Shown one piece after another: positions 1 to 5,178 of a stretch of 6,550 nucleotides of DNA; within the stretch, counting starts at the first letter, position 1; each line of letters begins with the position of its first letter. The DNA is from DSAR01 sp034437315 (GTDB taxonomy: Bacteria; Chloroflexota; Anaerolineae; B4-G1), in NCBI GenBank assembly GCA_034437315.1, contig DAOTUC010000036.1:1-6550 (forward strand). Direction: 5' to 3'. The notes under the pieces are model-generated. The model was not told the DNA's origin. It saw only the letters and a program-made list of their open reading frames with translations, and did no database searches. The translations under genes were made by a program, and so were the position numbers.

Positions 1-5
1 ATCAT

Positions 6-102
6 AGACCCTAAAGGTTTTTGCGCTGGTTTTGATGGAAAAAGGTCATTGTTTAAGGCAAAAACGTTGTTTGCGCGGCCTTGAGCAAAACCTTTAGGGT
101 CT
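6..102. repeat. Inverted repeat, 18-19 bp arms, MITE-like or hairpin
   Basis: The left arm AGACCCTAAAGGTTTTTGC (6-24) is the reverse complement of the right arm GCAAAACCTTTAGGGTCT (85-102), except for one extra T/A in the left arm. About 60 bp lie between them. Each arm also contains a near-palindrome of the form ACC-N5-GGT. A second copy of GCAAAAAC at 58-65 could pair with 17-24 as an alternative. The right arm ends just before the ATG at 107, so the element sits in the leader or promoter region of the lipoprotein gene. No target-site duplication is visible in the few flanking bases. It may be a small non-autonomous mobile element, a dispersed palindromic repeat, or an RNA structure. The repeat is seen directly; its nature is unresolved. 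Confidence 0.75.
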
Positions 103-133
103 CGCCATGCGAAATCCCAGAGAACCCCAAGTG

Positions 134-143
134 AAAGGGGGGG
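134..143 (+). promoter_or_regulatory. Ribosome binding site deciding the lipoprotein start
   Basis: The purine run AAAGGGGGGG lies 2-5 bases before the ATG at 146. The earlier in-frame ATG at 107 has no Shine-Dalgarno-like sequence; it follows the inverted repeat arm directly. This favours 146 as the start. Confidence 0.6.
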
Positions 144-145
144 AT

Positions 146-1342
146 ATGTTCCAGGAGGAACGTAGGAGAAAACGACGCGCTTTGGTTTTGGTCGTGGTCG
201 GAGCGGCCGCTCTCGCGCTATGCGCCGGCATCCTGGGAGGGTGCAGCAACGATCCACCGCCTCCGACGCCGACGCCCACCCGGACGCCGGTCCCTCCAAC
301 GGAGACGCCGACGGAGATTGCCTCTCCAACGCCGACCCCCCTGCCAACCGACACGCCGACGCCGGCGCACACGCCGACGCCCACCCCCTGGCCTGAAAAC
401 GTCAATCCGCTCACCGGTGAGGTGGTGGACGACGTCAGTGTGTTGGAGCGCGTACCGGTCGCCATCAAGATCTCCAATTGGCCCGGCCAATACACGCGCC
501 CCCAGGCGGGCATCAACGCCGCCGACATCATCTTTGAGCACTACAATGAGGGCTGGTTCGCCACCCGCTGGACCGCCGTCTACCTGAGCCAATCACCGGA
601 ACGGGTCGGCCCGACACGCAGCGGCCGCCTGATCGATCTGGAGATTCCGGCGATCTACAAAGGGGTGCTGGCCTGTTCCGGTTTCAGCAATGGCGTGTTG
701 GCCTTGATCGTCAATTCCGATCTCTACCCCGATCGGGTCGCCTCGCCCAGCGTGGGCGTCGGGCAGCCGGTCTTCTACCGGGATTACAGCCGCGACGTCC
801 CGTTGGAGCATACGCAGTACACCAGCCCGGCCCTGGTCCGCGAGTGGGCGGCCGAAAATCACGACGTCAGCGGGCGGCAGAATCTGGAGGGTATGATCTT
901 TTCCGAAGCGCCCACGGTCGAGGGGGAACCGGCGTCCGTCATCAAAATTCCGTGGCATCGAATGGATAGTGAATGGCGTTACGACGAGGCCCGCGAACAA
1001 TACCTCCGGTGGACCGACGGCGCGCCCCACGAGGATGCGCTCACCGGGGAGCAGCTCAGCGCCGAAAACGTGGTGTTGCTCTACGTGCCGCAGTGGGACA
1101 CCGACATCATCGAAGATCCCCACAGCGGCGCGCTCTCGATCCGGTTCGCGCTCTGGGATTCCAACCGGGCCGTCATCTGCCGCGACGGCGTCCAGATCGG
1201 CGCCTTCTGGCAGCGTTGGGAGCGGGATGACATGCTGACGCTGACGGACGAGGACGCCAATCCCATCCCGCTGAAAATTGGGCGCACGTTCTACGAAGTG
1301 CTGCCGGCTAATGAACGCAAGATTGACGTAACGATTGAATAG
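146..1342 (+). CDS. DUF3048 (YerB-type) lipoprotein
   Basis: Predicted secreted lipoprotein of 398 aa. From the ATG at 146 it has a strongly basic n-region (RRRKRR), a hydrophobic core and a lipobox LGGC, with the lipidated cysteine at residue 33. A linker of about 50 residues, almost all Pro and Thr (about 37-83), would hold the folded part away from the membrane or through the cell envelope. The folded part opens with NPLTG (87-91), followed by RPQAG (118-122), ADIIFE (126-131) and GPTRSGR (155-161). These match the N-terminal DUF3048 domain of Bacillus YerB-like lipoproteins. The last 100 or so residues (DGVQIGAFWQRW, then DANPIPLKIGRTFYEVLP) match the C-terminal DUF3048 domain. The family's biochemical role is not established. 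An in-frame ATG at 107 would add 13 residues but has no ribosome site. The next gene starts 18 bp downstream, suggesting an operon. The family call is firm; the function is unknown. Confidence 0.9.
   Translation: MFQEERRRKRRALVLVVVGAAALALCAGILGGCSNDPPPPTPTPTRTPVPPTETPTEIASPTPTPLPTDTPTPAHTPTPTPWPENVNPLTGEVVDDVSVLERVPVAIKISNWPGQYTRPQAGINAADIIFEHYNEGWFATRWTAVYLSQSPERVGPTRSGRLIDLEIPAIYKGVLACSGFSNGVLALIVNSDLYPDRVASPSVGVGQPVFYRDYSRDVPLEHTQYTSPALVREWAAENHDVSGRQNLEGMIFSEAPTVEGEPASVIKIPWHRMDSEWRYDEAREQYLRWTDGAPHEDALTGEQLSAENVVLLYVPQWDTDIIEDPHSGALSIRFALWDSNRAVICRDGVQIGAFWQRWERDDMLTLTDEDANPIPLKIGRTFYEVLPANERKIDVTIE
256..388 (+). repeat. Pro/Thr-coding low-complexity repeat
   Basis: Degenerate repeats built on ACGCCGACGCCCAC encode the PT-rich linker of the lipoprotein. 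Such stretches are prone to length change by slippage. They also produce spurious Val/Gly-rich and Arg-rich open frames in the other phases. Confidence 0.75.
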
Positions 1343-1360
1343 TGTAAGGAGTTAAACCCT

Positions 1361-1963
1361 ATGGTAAGAAAGATCAGACGAGGTAAGGTGATCAGTCGCG
1401 TCCGGCCCAAGAGCAACCGGGTCAGATTACGGGAATCGGGCGATTGGCCGCTCCTGGAGTGCCTGGTGAGCGAGGAGTGGCAGAATCCCCTTTCTATAAC
1501 CCAGCTTTTGATCGCTCGCCGCTCACCCAAGGGAGAAATCGCCATCGGCGTCTTCCTGATAGACCTGGGCTGCCTGGGCGTGAAGAACGCCTTCGGGCGG
1601 ATCGTCCCATCAAAGCGGGCTTATCGCGGGGAGATCAAGAAGCTGTCGACCCACCAGAAAATGGCGCGGATCGATCTCGACCTGGCGGCCAAGATCATTC
1701 AGGAGGCTATTGATTACGCCCGGAAACTGGGGTTCGAGCCGCACCGGGATTATCGCCAGGCCAAGCCCGTCATCGGCGACGCTCACCCAGAAAACTGCGC
1801 TACTCCCATCCCGTTGGGCAAGGATGGCCAACCTTTTTACTTCTCCGGTCCCTACGACGACGTGGATCATATCATGGAAACGCTGACCCGTAACCTGGGT
1901 CGGGATGGGTTTCACTATGTGATCGGCATTGAGGATCCGGGAGACTTATTGCTCGACGACTGA
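1361..1963 (+). CDS. Conserved hypothetical protein, 200 aa
   Basis: I cannot name this protein or give it a function. It begins at an ATG 9 bases after AAGGAG (1346-1351). The first 24 residues are very basic (11 Arg/Lys), which could suit nucleic-acid or ribosome binding. A core follows: IARRSPKGEIAIGVFLIDLGCLGVKNAF in two parts (about 51-66 and 67-78), a helix-rich stretch with AIDYARKLGFEPH (116-128), then C-x2-PIPLGKDGQPFYFSGPYDD (146-167). It ends in an acidic tail (DPGDLLLDD). The pattern of a 'GVFLxDxxCLGVKNA' segment followed by 'LGxDGxPFYxxGPYDD' recalls a widespread uncharacterised family of similar length, so I regard it as a real, complete gene. It has no signal peptide or membrane segment and is probably cytoplasmic. 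It is probably co-transcribed with the lipoprotein gene 18 bp upstream, but the two proteins would sit in different compartments. Confidence 0.82.
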   Translation: MVRKIRRGKVISRVRPKSNRVRLRESGDWPLLECLVSEEWQNPLSITQLLIARRSPKGEIAIGVFLIDLGCLGVKNAFGRIVPSKRAYRGEIKKLSTHQKMARIDLDLAAKIIQEAIDYARKLGFEPHRDYRQAKPVIGDAHPENCATPIPLGKDGQPFYFSGPYDDVDHIMETLTRNLGRDGFHYVIGIEDPGDLLLDD

Positions 1964-1986
1964 AATTGAGAAGCTAACGAAAATCC

Positions 1987-3084
1987 TCAGCGCCCATTCC
2001 CGGCCGCCGAGCGCCGGTTGAAGACCCACACGCCGATGGCGGGAATGGGCGCGACCAGCCCCAGGATGACGCCGAGCACCAGCGTCAACCCGCCGAAAAC
2101 GGCCAACAATGGGAAGGGGAGGCCGATCAGCGTTATCAGCGCGCCCAGCACGAACAGCGCCGCCGCAATGCCTCCCAAGACCAATGACGTGACGTTGGCC
2201 TTGCGTGTATCAGCGCGCCGCACGCCGTCGACGTGTCCATTCTGGCCGTTGACCAGCACCGGCCACACCTGGTCGCCCGCCCGGTACCAGGTCACGTAGG
2301 CCGGCAGCAGGAGCAACGTCCAATTCAAATCCTCGTAGGTCGCAGCCAGCTTGAAACTGCGGATGTGATCTCCGCCGGACGCTTGTCGGCAATCGGACGC
2401 CGCCGCGCGCTCGAAGGCGACCTCGATGCCGGGCCAGGCCTCCGCCGGTTCCAGCGTCGGGATGCGCACCACGCCGTGCGCGATCTGTTCCGGGTGATAG
2501 GGGAGACGGCGCGCCAGGTCAAAATCCCCCAACCGTTGCATCAACTGGCGATGATCGTCCAGCGCCGGGGCGTCCAGATTCTCGTAATTCCGCCGAATCT
2601 GACCCGCGCGTGGCTCCCAGCGCACGCGCCTCTCGCGCGCCTTGTGAGATTGCCATCCGCGCCCGTCGCGATATTGATCCTGGTAGGTGACCGCCTCGTA
2701 ATCGAAACCGACGTCTGCTTGCCAACCGCCCTCCACGCGACCATCCACCAGCCACAGGGGGATGAAATAGCGTCGCGCCCGACGGGCCAGCGTATCGGCC
2801 TGTAGCCCATTTGGGCGGAACCAGACGCCCTTCGTCCATCGTTCGAAAATCGCCCCCAACTTTTGCCCGTCGACCGCGTAGGGCAGGATCTGTTCAGGCG
2901 CTTCGTCGCGCAGGTAGGCCGGTTGCGAGGCGACCGGTCCCTTTAGGCAGTAAGGGCAACGGTCCGGCAACTCGTCAGAGGGCGACAGGTGCGCCTCGCC
3001 ACAGTGGGCGCAATGAATCGCCGCTAACGGCGCGCCCCACACCGCCGCCACGTCGGTCACAATCGGATTTTCCATCGTTGTCAT
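1987..3084 (-). CDS. Zinc-ribbon membrane protein, single ribbon (paralogue of upstream gene)
   Basis: A 365-aa protein with one N-terminal zinc ribbon (C25-x2-C28 ... C43-x2-C46), a soluble core of about 220 residues, and a very hydrophobic C-terminus (about 300-356, probably two or three membrane spans) ending in a short basic tail. The core shares landmarks in order with its upstream neighbour: YFIPLW / YLPFW, ADVGF / AEVGV, a Trp-containing GxxW segment, HIRSF / HVRNF, LLPAYVTWYRAGD / LLPVYLAAYPFGD, and VNGQNG / VNGQTG just before the membrane segments. It is therefore a diverged tandem paralogue that lacks the second ribbon. Proteins of this kind are usually annotated only as zinc-ribbon or TFIIB-type zinc-ribbon-containing, with no known activity. 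The start is uncertain. The ATG at 3084 has GGGAGG 12 bases upstream; the ATG at 3075 (Met4) has AAGGA at 8 bases. The gene follows its paralogue by 35 bp, presumably in one operon. Confidence 0.85.
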   Translation of the reverse strand: MTTMENPIVTDVAAVWGAPLAAIHCAHCGEAHLSPSDELPDRCPYCLKGPVASQPAYLRDEAPEQILPYAVDGQKLGAIFERWTKGVWFRPNGLQADTLARRARRYFIPLWLVDGRVEGGWQADVGFDYEAVTYQDQYRDGRGWQSHKARERRVRWEPRAGQIRRNYENLDAPALDDHRQLMQRLGDFDLARRLPYHPEQIAHGVVRIPTLEPAEAWPGIEVAFERAAASDCRQASGGDHIRSFKLAATYEDLNWTLLLLPAYVTWYRAGDQVWPVLVNGQNGHVDGVRRADTRKANVTSLVLGGIAAALFVLGALITLIGLPFPLLAVFGGLTLVLGVILGLVAPIPAIGVWVFNRRSAAGNGR

Positions 3085-3097
3085 CCTTTCCAGCTAC

Positions 3098-3115
3098 CTC
3101 CCGCAGGGTTGGGAG
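3098..3115 (-). promoter_or_regulatory. Small hairpin covering the candidate Shine-Dalgarno of the single-ribbon gene
   Basis: CTCCC (3098-3102) and GGGAG (3111-3115) form a 5-bp inverted repeat with an 8-base loop in the 35-bp gap between the paralogues. On the transcribed strand the 3' arm is part of GGGAGG, the best ribosome site for the ATG at 3084, so pairing would hide it. The stem is short and there is no T-run, so it is not a terminator. The regulatory role is inference. Confidence 0.35.
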
Positions 3116-3119
3116 CCAT

Positions 3120-4427
3120 TCAGACTTCCTCAGACTCTCGCGCTTTCTGGAAAATGAAAAACGCCCCGATCAGGCCGGCGATGAAGAGAATGCCGCCCAG
3201 CGCGAGGCCCACGACGCCGACGCCGCCAAAGGCCAGGGTGACCAATCCCAACAGCCCCAGGCAAGACCCGGGTATCAACAACGCCGCGATGACCAGCCAG
3301 ACCCGCAGCCAGGCGACCGGTTTCTGTCCCGCGACCCGGCCGGTCTGTCCGTTGACCATGATCTGGAACGTGCGATCGCCGAAGGGATAGGCCGCCAGGT
3401 AAACGGGCAACAGGATGTAACGCCATCGCTCGTCGGTGAAATCGGCCGTCATGTGGAAGTTGCGCACGTGTGAGGAACCGGTCGCCTGGTAGCAGGCTTT
3501 CTTGGCCAGACTCCGCATATCGGCTTTACCGATCCGCCACCCATCCTCCAATTGGATCTCGTAGCCCTCGGCCTGCCATCCCGCCAGGTAGCTCGGCTGA
3601 TATTCGACCAGCTCGCCCAGATTGAAGGGCTGTATCTTTTGCAGGATGACGCGGCTGACCCGTTCGGTGGCCGCGGTCAGGTGATCGTCGATGGGCAAGC
3701 GCACCCGACCCGATCGCCAATGCCAGTCGATGACGGTGCGCGTCTTCCATTCGCCGCCCTGGCGGTAGCGCTCGACTCGCTTAACGCCTACTTCGGCCTT
3801 CCAATCGGCGCTGATGTCGGCGTCGAAGGTCCAGAAGGGCAGGTAGACGCCGCTCAATTCTCGCAACGCCCGCACCTGGCGCAATTCGGGCGGGTGCATC
3901 CATCCTTGCCCCAGCCACTCGGCGACCAGCGCCTGGATACGTTGCCTGTCCACCTGGAAGGGGACCAGGGCCGTGGGCCGGAGCATATCTCCGGTGACGT
4001 CTTGCGCGTGGACGCGGTTCGATCCGCAGAAGGCGCACGTGCTCGTCAAGGCTTTGGATGTATCGTCGGGCGCGATGGAGACCGACGCGCCGCAGGACTC
4101 ACAGACCAGTTCCTTGCGCTCTTCCCCCCAACCGTAGCGGGCGCGCTCTATCGCCTCCAGCGTGAACTCAAACTCCGCCGCCGCCCGTCCCACCTCCTCG
4201 GCCGCGATCTGCTGGGAACCCCCGCAGTAGGGGCAGGTCAAACGGCGATCGGATGCGCTGTAGGAAATCGTTCCCCCGCAGTGACGGCATTTGAAGGCCC
4301 GCGTATCCTCGTCCACCTCCTGCGCAGGCGCGGGCGCGTAGACTGAGACCCCCTCCAACAACGACGGGACGGGGACGAATCCCTCCGGCGGCAGATGGGG
4401 GGTGGCGGGTGAATGGGATGTGTTCAT
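3120..4427 (-). CDS. Zinc-ribbon membrane protein, double ribbon
   Basis: A 435-aa protein from the ATG at 4427, chosen because TGAGGAGG sits 5 bases upstream. The open frame continues 54 codons further to 4589, but that part runs through the AT-rich divergent promoter region and has no such site. A Pro-rich N-terminus leads into two treble-cysteine-pair modules: C47-x2-C50 ... C65-x2-C68 and C109-x2-C112 ... C131-x2-C134, each a rubredoxin/TFIIB-like zinc ribbon. The core carries YLPFW, DWKAEVGV, Trp-rich WHWRSGRVR, HVRNF, LLPVYLAAYPFGD and VNGQTG. The last 60 residues hold two or three membrane spans (about 375-427) and a short charged tail. The soluble part probably faces the cytoplasm, where zinc ribbons usually act. 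No catalytic motif is visible and the function is unknown. It is the first gene of a two-gene leftward operon with its single-ribbon paralogue, divergent from padR. Confidence 0.88.
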   Translation of the reverse strand: MNTSHSPATPHLPPEGFVPVPSLLEGVSVYAPAPAQEVDEDTRAFKCRHCGGTISYSASDRRLTCPYCGGSQQIAAEEVGRAAAEFEFTLEAIERARYGWGEERKELVCESCGASVSIAPDDTSKALTSTCAFCGSNRVHAQDVTGDMLRPTALVPFQVDRQRIQALVAEWLGQGWMHPPELRQVRALRELSGVYLPFWTFDADISADWKAEVGVKRVERYRQGGEWKTRTVIDWHWRSGRVRLPIDDHLTAATERVSRVILQKIQPFNLGELVEYQPSYLAGWQAEGYEIQLEDGWRIGKADMRSLAKKACYQATGSSHVRNFHMTADFTDERWRYILLPVYLAAYPFGDRTFQIMVNGQTGRVAGQKPVAWLRVWLVIAALLIPGSCLGLLGLVTLAFGGVGVVGLALGGILFIAGLIGAFFIFQKARESEEV

Positions 4428-4432
4428 CAGAA

Positions 4433-4440
4433 CCTCCTCA
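4433..4440 (-). promoter_or_regulatory. Strong ribosome binding site of the double-ribbon gene
   Basis: TGAGGAGG on the minus strand, 5 bases before the ATG at 4427. It fixes the start and shows that the open frame upstream of 4427 is not translated as part of this gene. Confidence 0.8.
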
Positions 4441-4465
4441 TAGCATACTACGCTTTCAGTAGCTA

Positions 4466-4493
4466 ATTGTAACAGAATTTGTGTGCAATTCAA
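4466..4493 (-). promoter_or_regulatory. Sigma-70-like promoter for the zinc-ribbon operon
   Basis: On the minus strand, TTGAAT (4488-4493) is separated by 16 bases from TACAAT (4466-4471). That is four of six and five of six matches to the consensus hexamers. Transcription would start near 4459, giving a leader of about 30 bases before the ATG at 4427. Small AT-rich palindromes overlap the spacer and the -35 (GAATT-N7-AATTC at 4475-4491; CAATT-N5-AATTG at 4486-4500) and could be regulator contacts, but they may also be chance in AT-rich DNA. Confidence 0.55.
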
Positions 4494-4503
4494 GAAATTG
4501 ATG

Positions 4504-4535
4504 TTGGCTTGTCGGCTTGTTGGCCTGTTGACCTT
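4504..4535. repeat. Four imperfect 8-bp tandem repeats between divergent promoters
   Basis: Consecutive octamers TTGGCTTG (4504-4511), TCGGCTTG (4512-4519), TTGGCCTG (4520-4527) and TTGACCTT (4528-4535). The last one supplies the -35 hexamer TTGACC of the rightward promoter. The array fills most of the space between the two opposing -35 elements. It could be a slippage-prone spacer or a row of regulator sites. Confidence 0.65.
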
Positions 4536-4555
4536 TACGTATTTTTGCGTATAAT
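4528..4555 (+). promoter_or_regulatory. Sigma-70-like promoter for padR and the ATPase gene
   Basis: TTGACC (4528-4533), a 16-base spacer and a perfect TATAAT (4550-4555). This is the best promoter match in the window. Transcription would start near 4562, inside the inverted repeat described separately, giving a leader of about 40 bases before the padR ATG at 4603. Confidence 0.75.
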
Positions 4556-4586
4556 ATTCACATTCTGAATATATTGTTTGTGAATA
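4555..4586. promoter_or_regulatory. Candidate PadR operator, 8-bp inverted repeat
   Basis: TATTCACA (4555-4562) and TGTGAATA (4579-4586) are perfect inverted copies separated by 16 bp. The smaller palindrome ATTC-T-GAAT (4562-4570) overlaps the left arm. The repeat begins at the last base of the -10 box and covers the expected start site, where a bound dimer would block transcription. PadR proteins commonly repress their own promoter by binding inverted repeats, often with TGT/ACA-type half sites, so autoregulation is a reasonable inference. The repeat itself is seen directly. Confidence 0.6.
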
Positions 4587-4602
4587 CACAAAGGGGGATG
4601 GG

Positions 4603-5154
4603 ATGCGGCGACGTTTGCCGATGGAATGGGCGCTGCTGGGCTTCTTGATCGAAGCGCCGATACACGGTTATGATTTGCACCAGCGCGTGCGGGAGAGCCT
4701 GGGCCGCGTGTGGTACATGGGGCGGAGCAACGTCTACAGCGCTTTGAAACGCCTGGAGGACGCGGGATACGTCGAGGCGACGTTGGAACCGCAGGGCGGG
4801 AGGCCGCCGCGCAAGATTTACCACGTCACGCCGAAGGGGGAGGAGAAGTTTTTGGCCTGGGTGCGAGCGCCGGCTCCCTCAATGCAGGATATGCGGGTGG
4901 AGTTCCTGGCGAAACTGTATTTCTTCCGGCTTCTGGGCCTGGACGGGGTGGAGGATTTGATCGCCCAACAGGAGCGCGCTTGTCGGAAGCGCATCGACCG
5001 GCTGAATGAGCGCGCTGAACAGCGCGAGGCGCACGCTTTCGACCGCTTGGTGTTCGATTTCCGCCGCCGGCAAATTGAGGCGATCCTGGATTGGCTGGCG
5101 TCCTGTCGCGAGGTATGCCAGCGGTGGGGCGAGGCCGTCGCCGAGGCGGGATGA
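4603..5154 (+). CDS. PadR-family transcriptional regulator
   Basis: A 183-aa cytoplasmic DNA-binding repressor. The N-terminal winged helix-turn-helix (about 7-88) has the family hallmarks: ALLGFLIEAPIHGYDL (10-25), the recognition-helix segment SNVYSALKRLEDAGYVE (42-58), and the wing and following strand GGRPPRKIYHVTPKGEEKF (65-83). The C-terminal half (about 93-183) is helical and charged, as in the PadR/Vir_act_alpha_C dimerisation domain, and its length matches PadR proteins that carry this domain. The ATG at 4603 follows GGGGG by 5 bases. An internal ATG at 4621 would also keep the whole domain. The inverted repeat over its own promoter suggests autorepression. The ATPase gene follows almost at once, so PadR probably controls that transporter, and it may also act on the divergent zinc-ribbon operon. 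The inducing ligand cannot be read from the sequence. Confidence 0.93.
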   Translation: MRRRLPMEWALLGFLIEAPIHGYDLHQRVRESLGRVWYMGRSNVYSALKRLEDAGYVEATLEPQGGRPPRKIYHVTPKGEEKFLAWVRAPAPSMQDMRVEFLAKLYFFRLLGLDGVEDLIAQQERACRKRIDRLNERAEQREAHAFDRLVFDFRRRQIEAILDWLASCREVCQRWGEAVAEAG

Positions 5155-5178
5155 TTGAGGCGCGATGATTGAGGCGCG
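5143..5178 (+). repeat. 14-bp tandem duplication spanning the padR stop and ATPase start
   Basis: ATGATTGAGGCGCG occurs twice with no gap (5151-5164 and 5165-5178), and GAGGCGGG at 5143-5150 precedes the first copy in the same phase. The first ATG (5151) overlaps the padR TGA as ATGA, but its frame reads MIEAR and stops at 5166-5168. The second ATG (5165) opens the ATPase frame, which also begins MIEAR. Each ATG has a GAGG ending 4 bases upstream. It looks like a recent duplication of an original ATGA overlap start. The mini-ORF's stop again overlaps the next start as ATGA, so coupled translation may persist. Confidence 0.85.

Noticed and set aside
94..592. Val/Gly-rich and Arg-rich open frames opposite the lipoprotein gene
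   Set aside because: They are produced by the Pro/Thr-coding repeats in other phases, have low-complexity composition and lie wholly over a well-supported gene.
2000..2036. GC-rich CCGGC/GCCGG inverted repeat as a terminator for the left-hand operon
   Set aside because: It lies within the 3' coding end of the opposing gene and has no T-run after it.
2233..2805. Plus-strand open frame of 190 codons opposite the single-ribbon gene
   Set aside because: It overlaps a gene with a zinc ribbon, membrane segments and a recognisable paralogue; high GC alone keeps such antisense frames open.
3552..4346. Plus-strand open frame of 264 codons opposite the double-ribbon gene
   Set aside because: It resembles no domain I recognise and mirrors a gene whose cysteine pairs and start signal are clear.
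4428..4589. 54-codon N-terminal extension of the double-ribbon protein up to the ATG at 4589
   Set aside because: It crosses the AT-rich divergent promoter region, has no ribosome site at 4589, and the ATG at 4427 has a near-ideal TGAGGAGG.
5151..5168. MIEAR mini-ORF as a separate regulatory leader peptide gene
   Set aside because: Five codons created by the tandem duplication are better explained as a by-product; no rare-codon or attenuator structure is visible.
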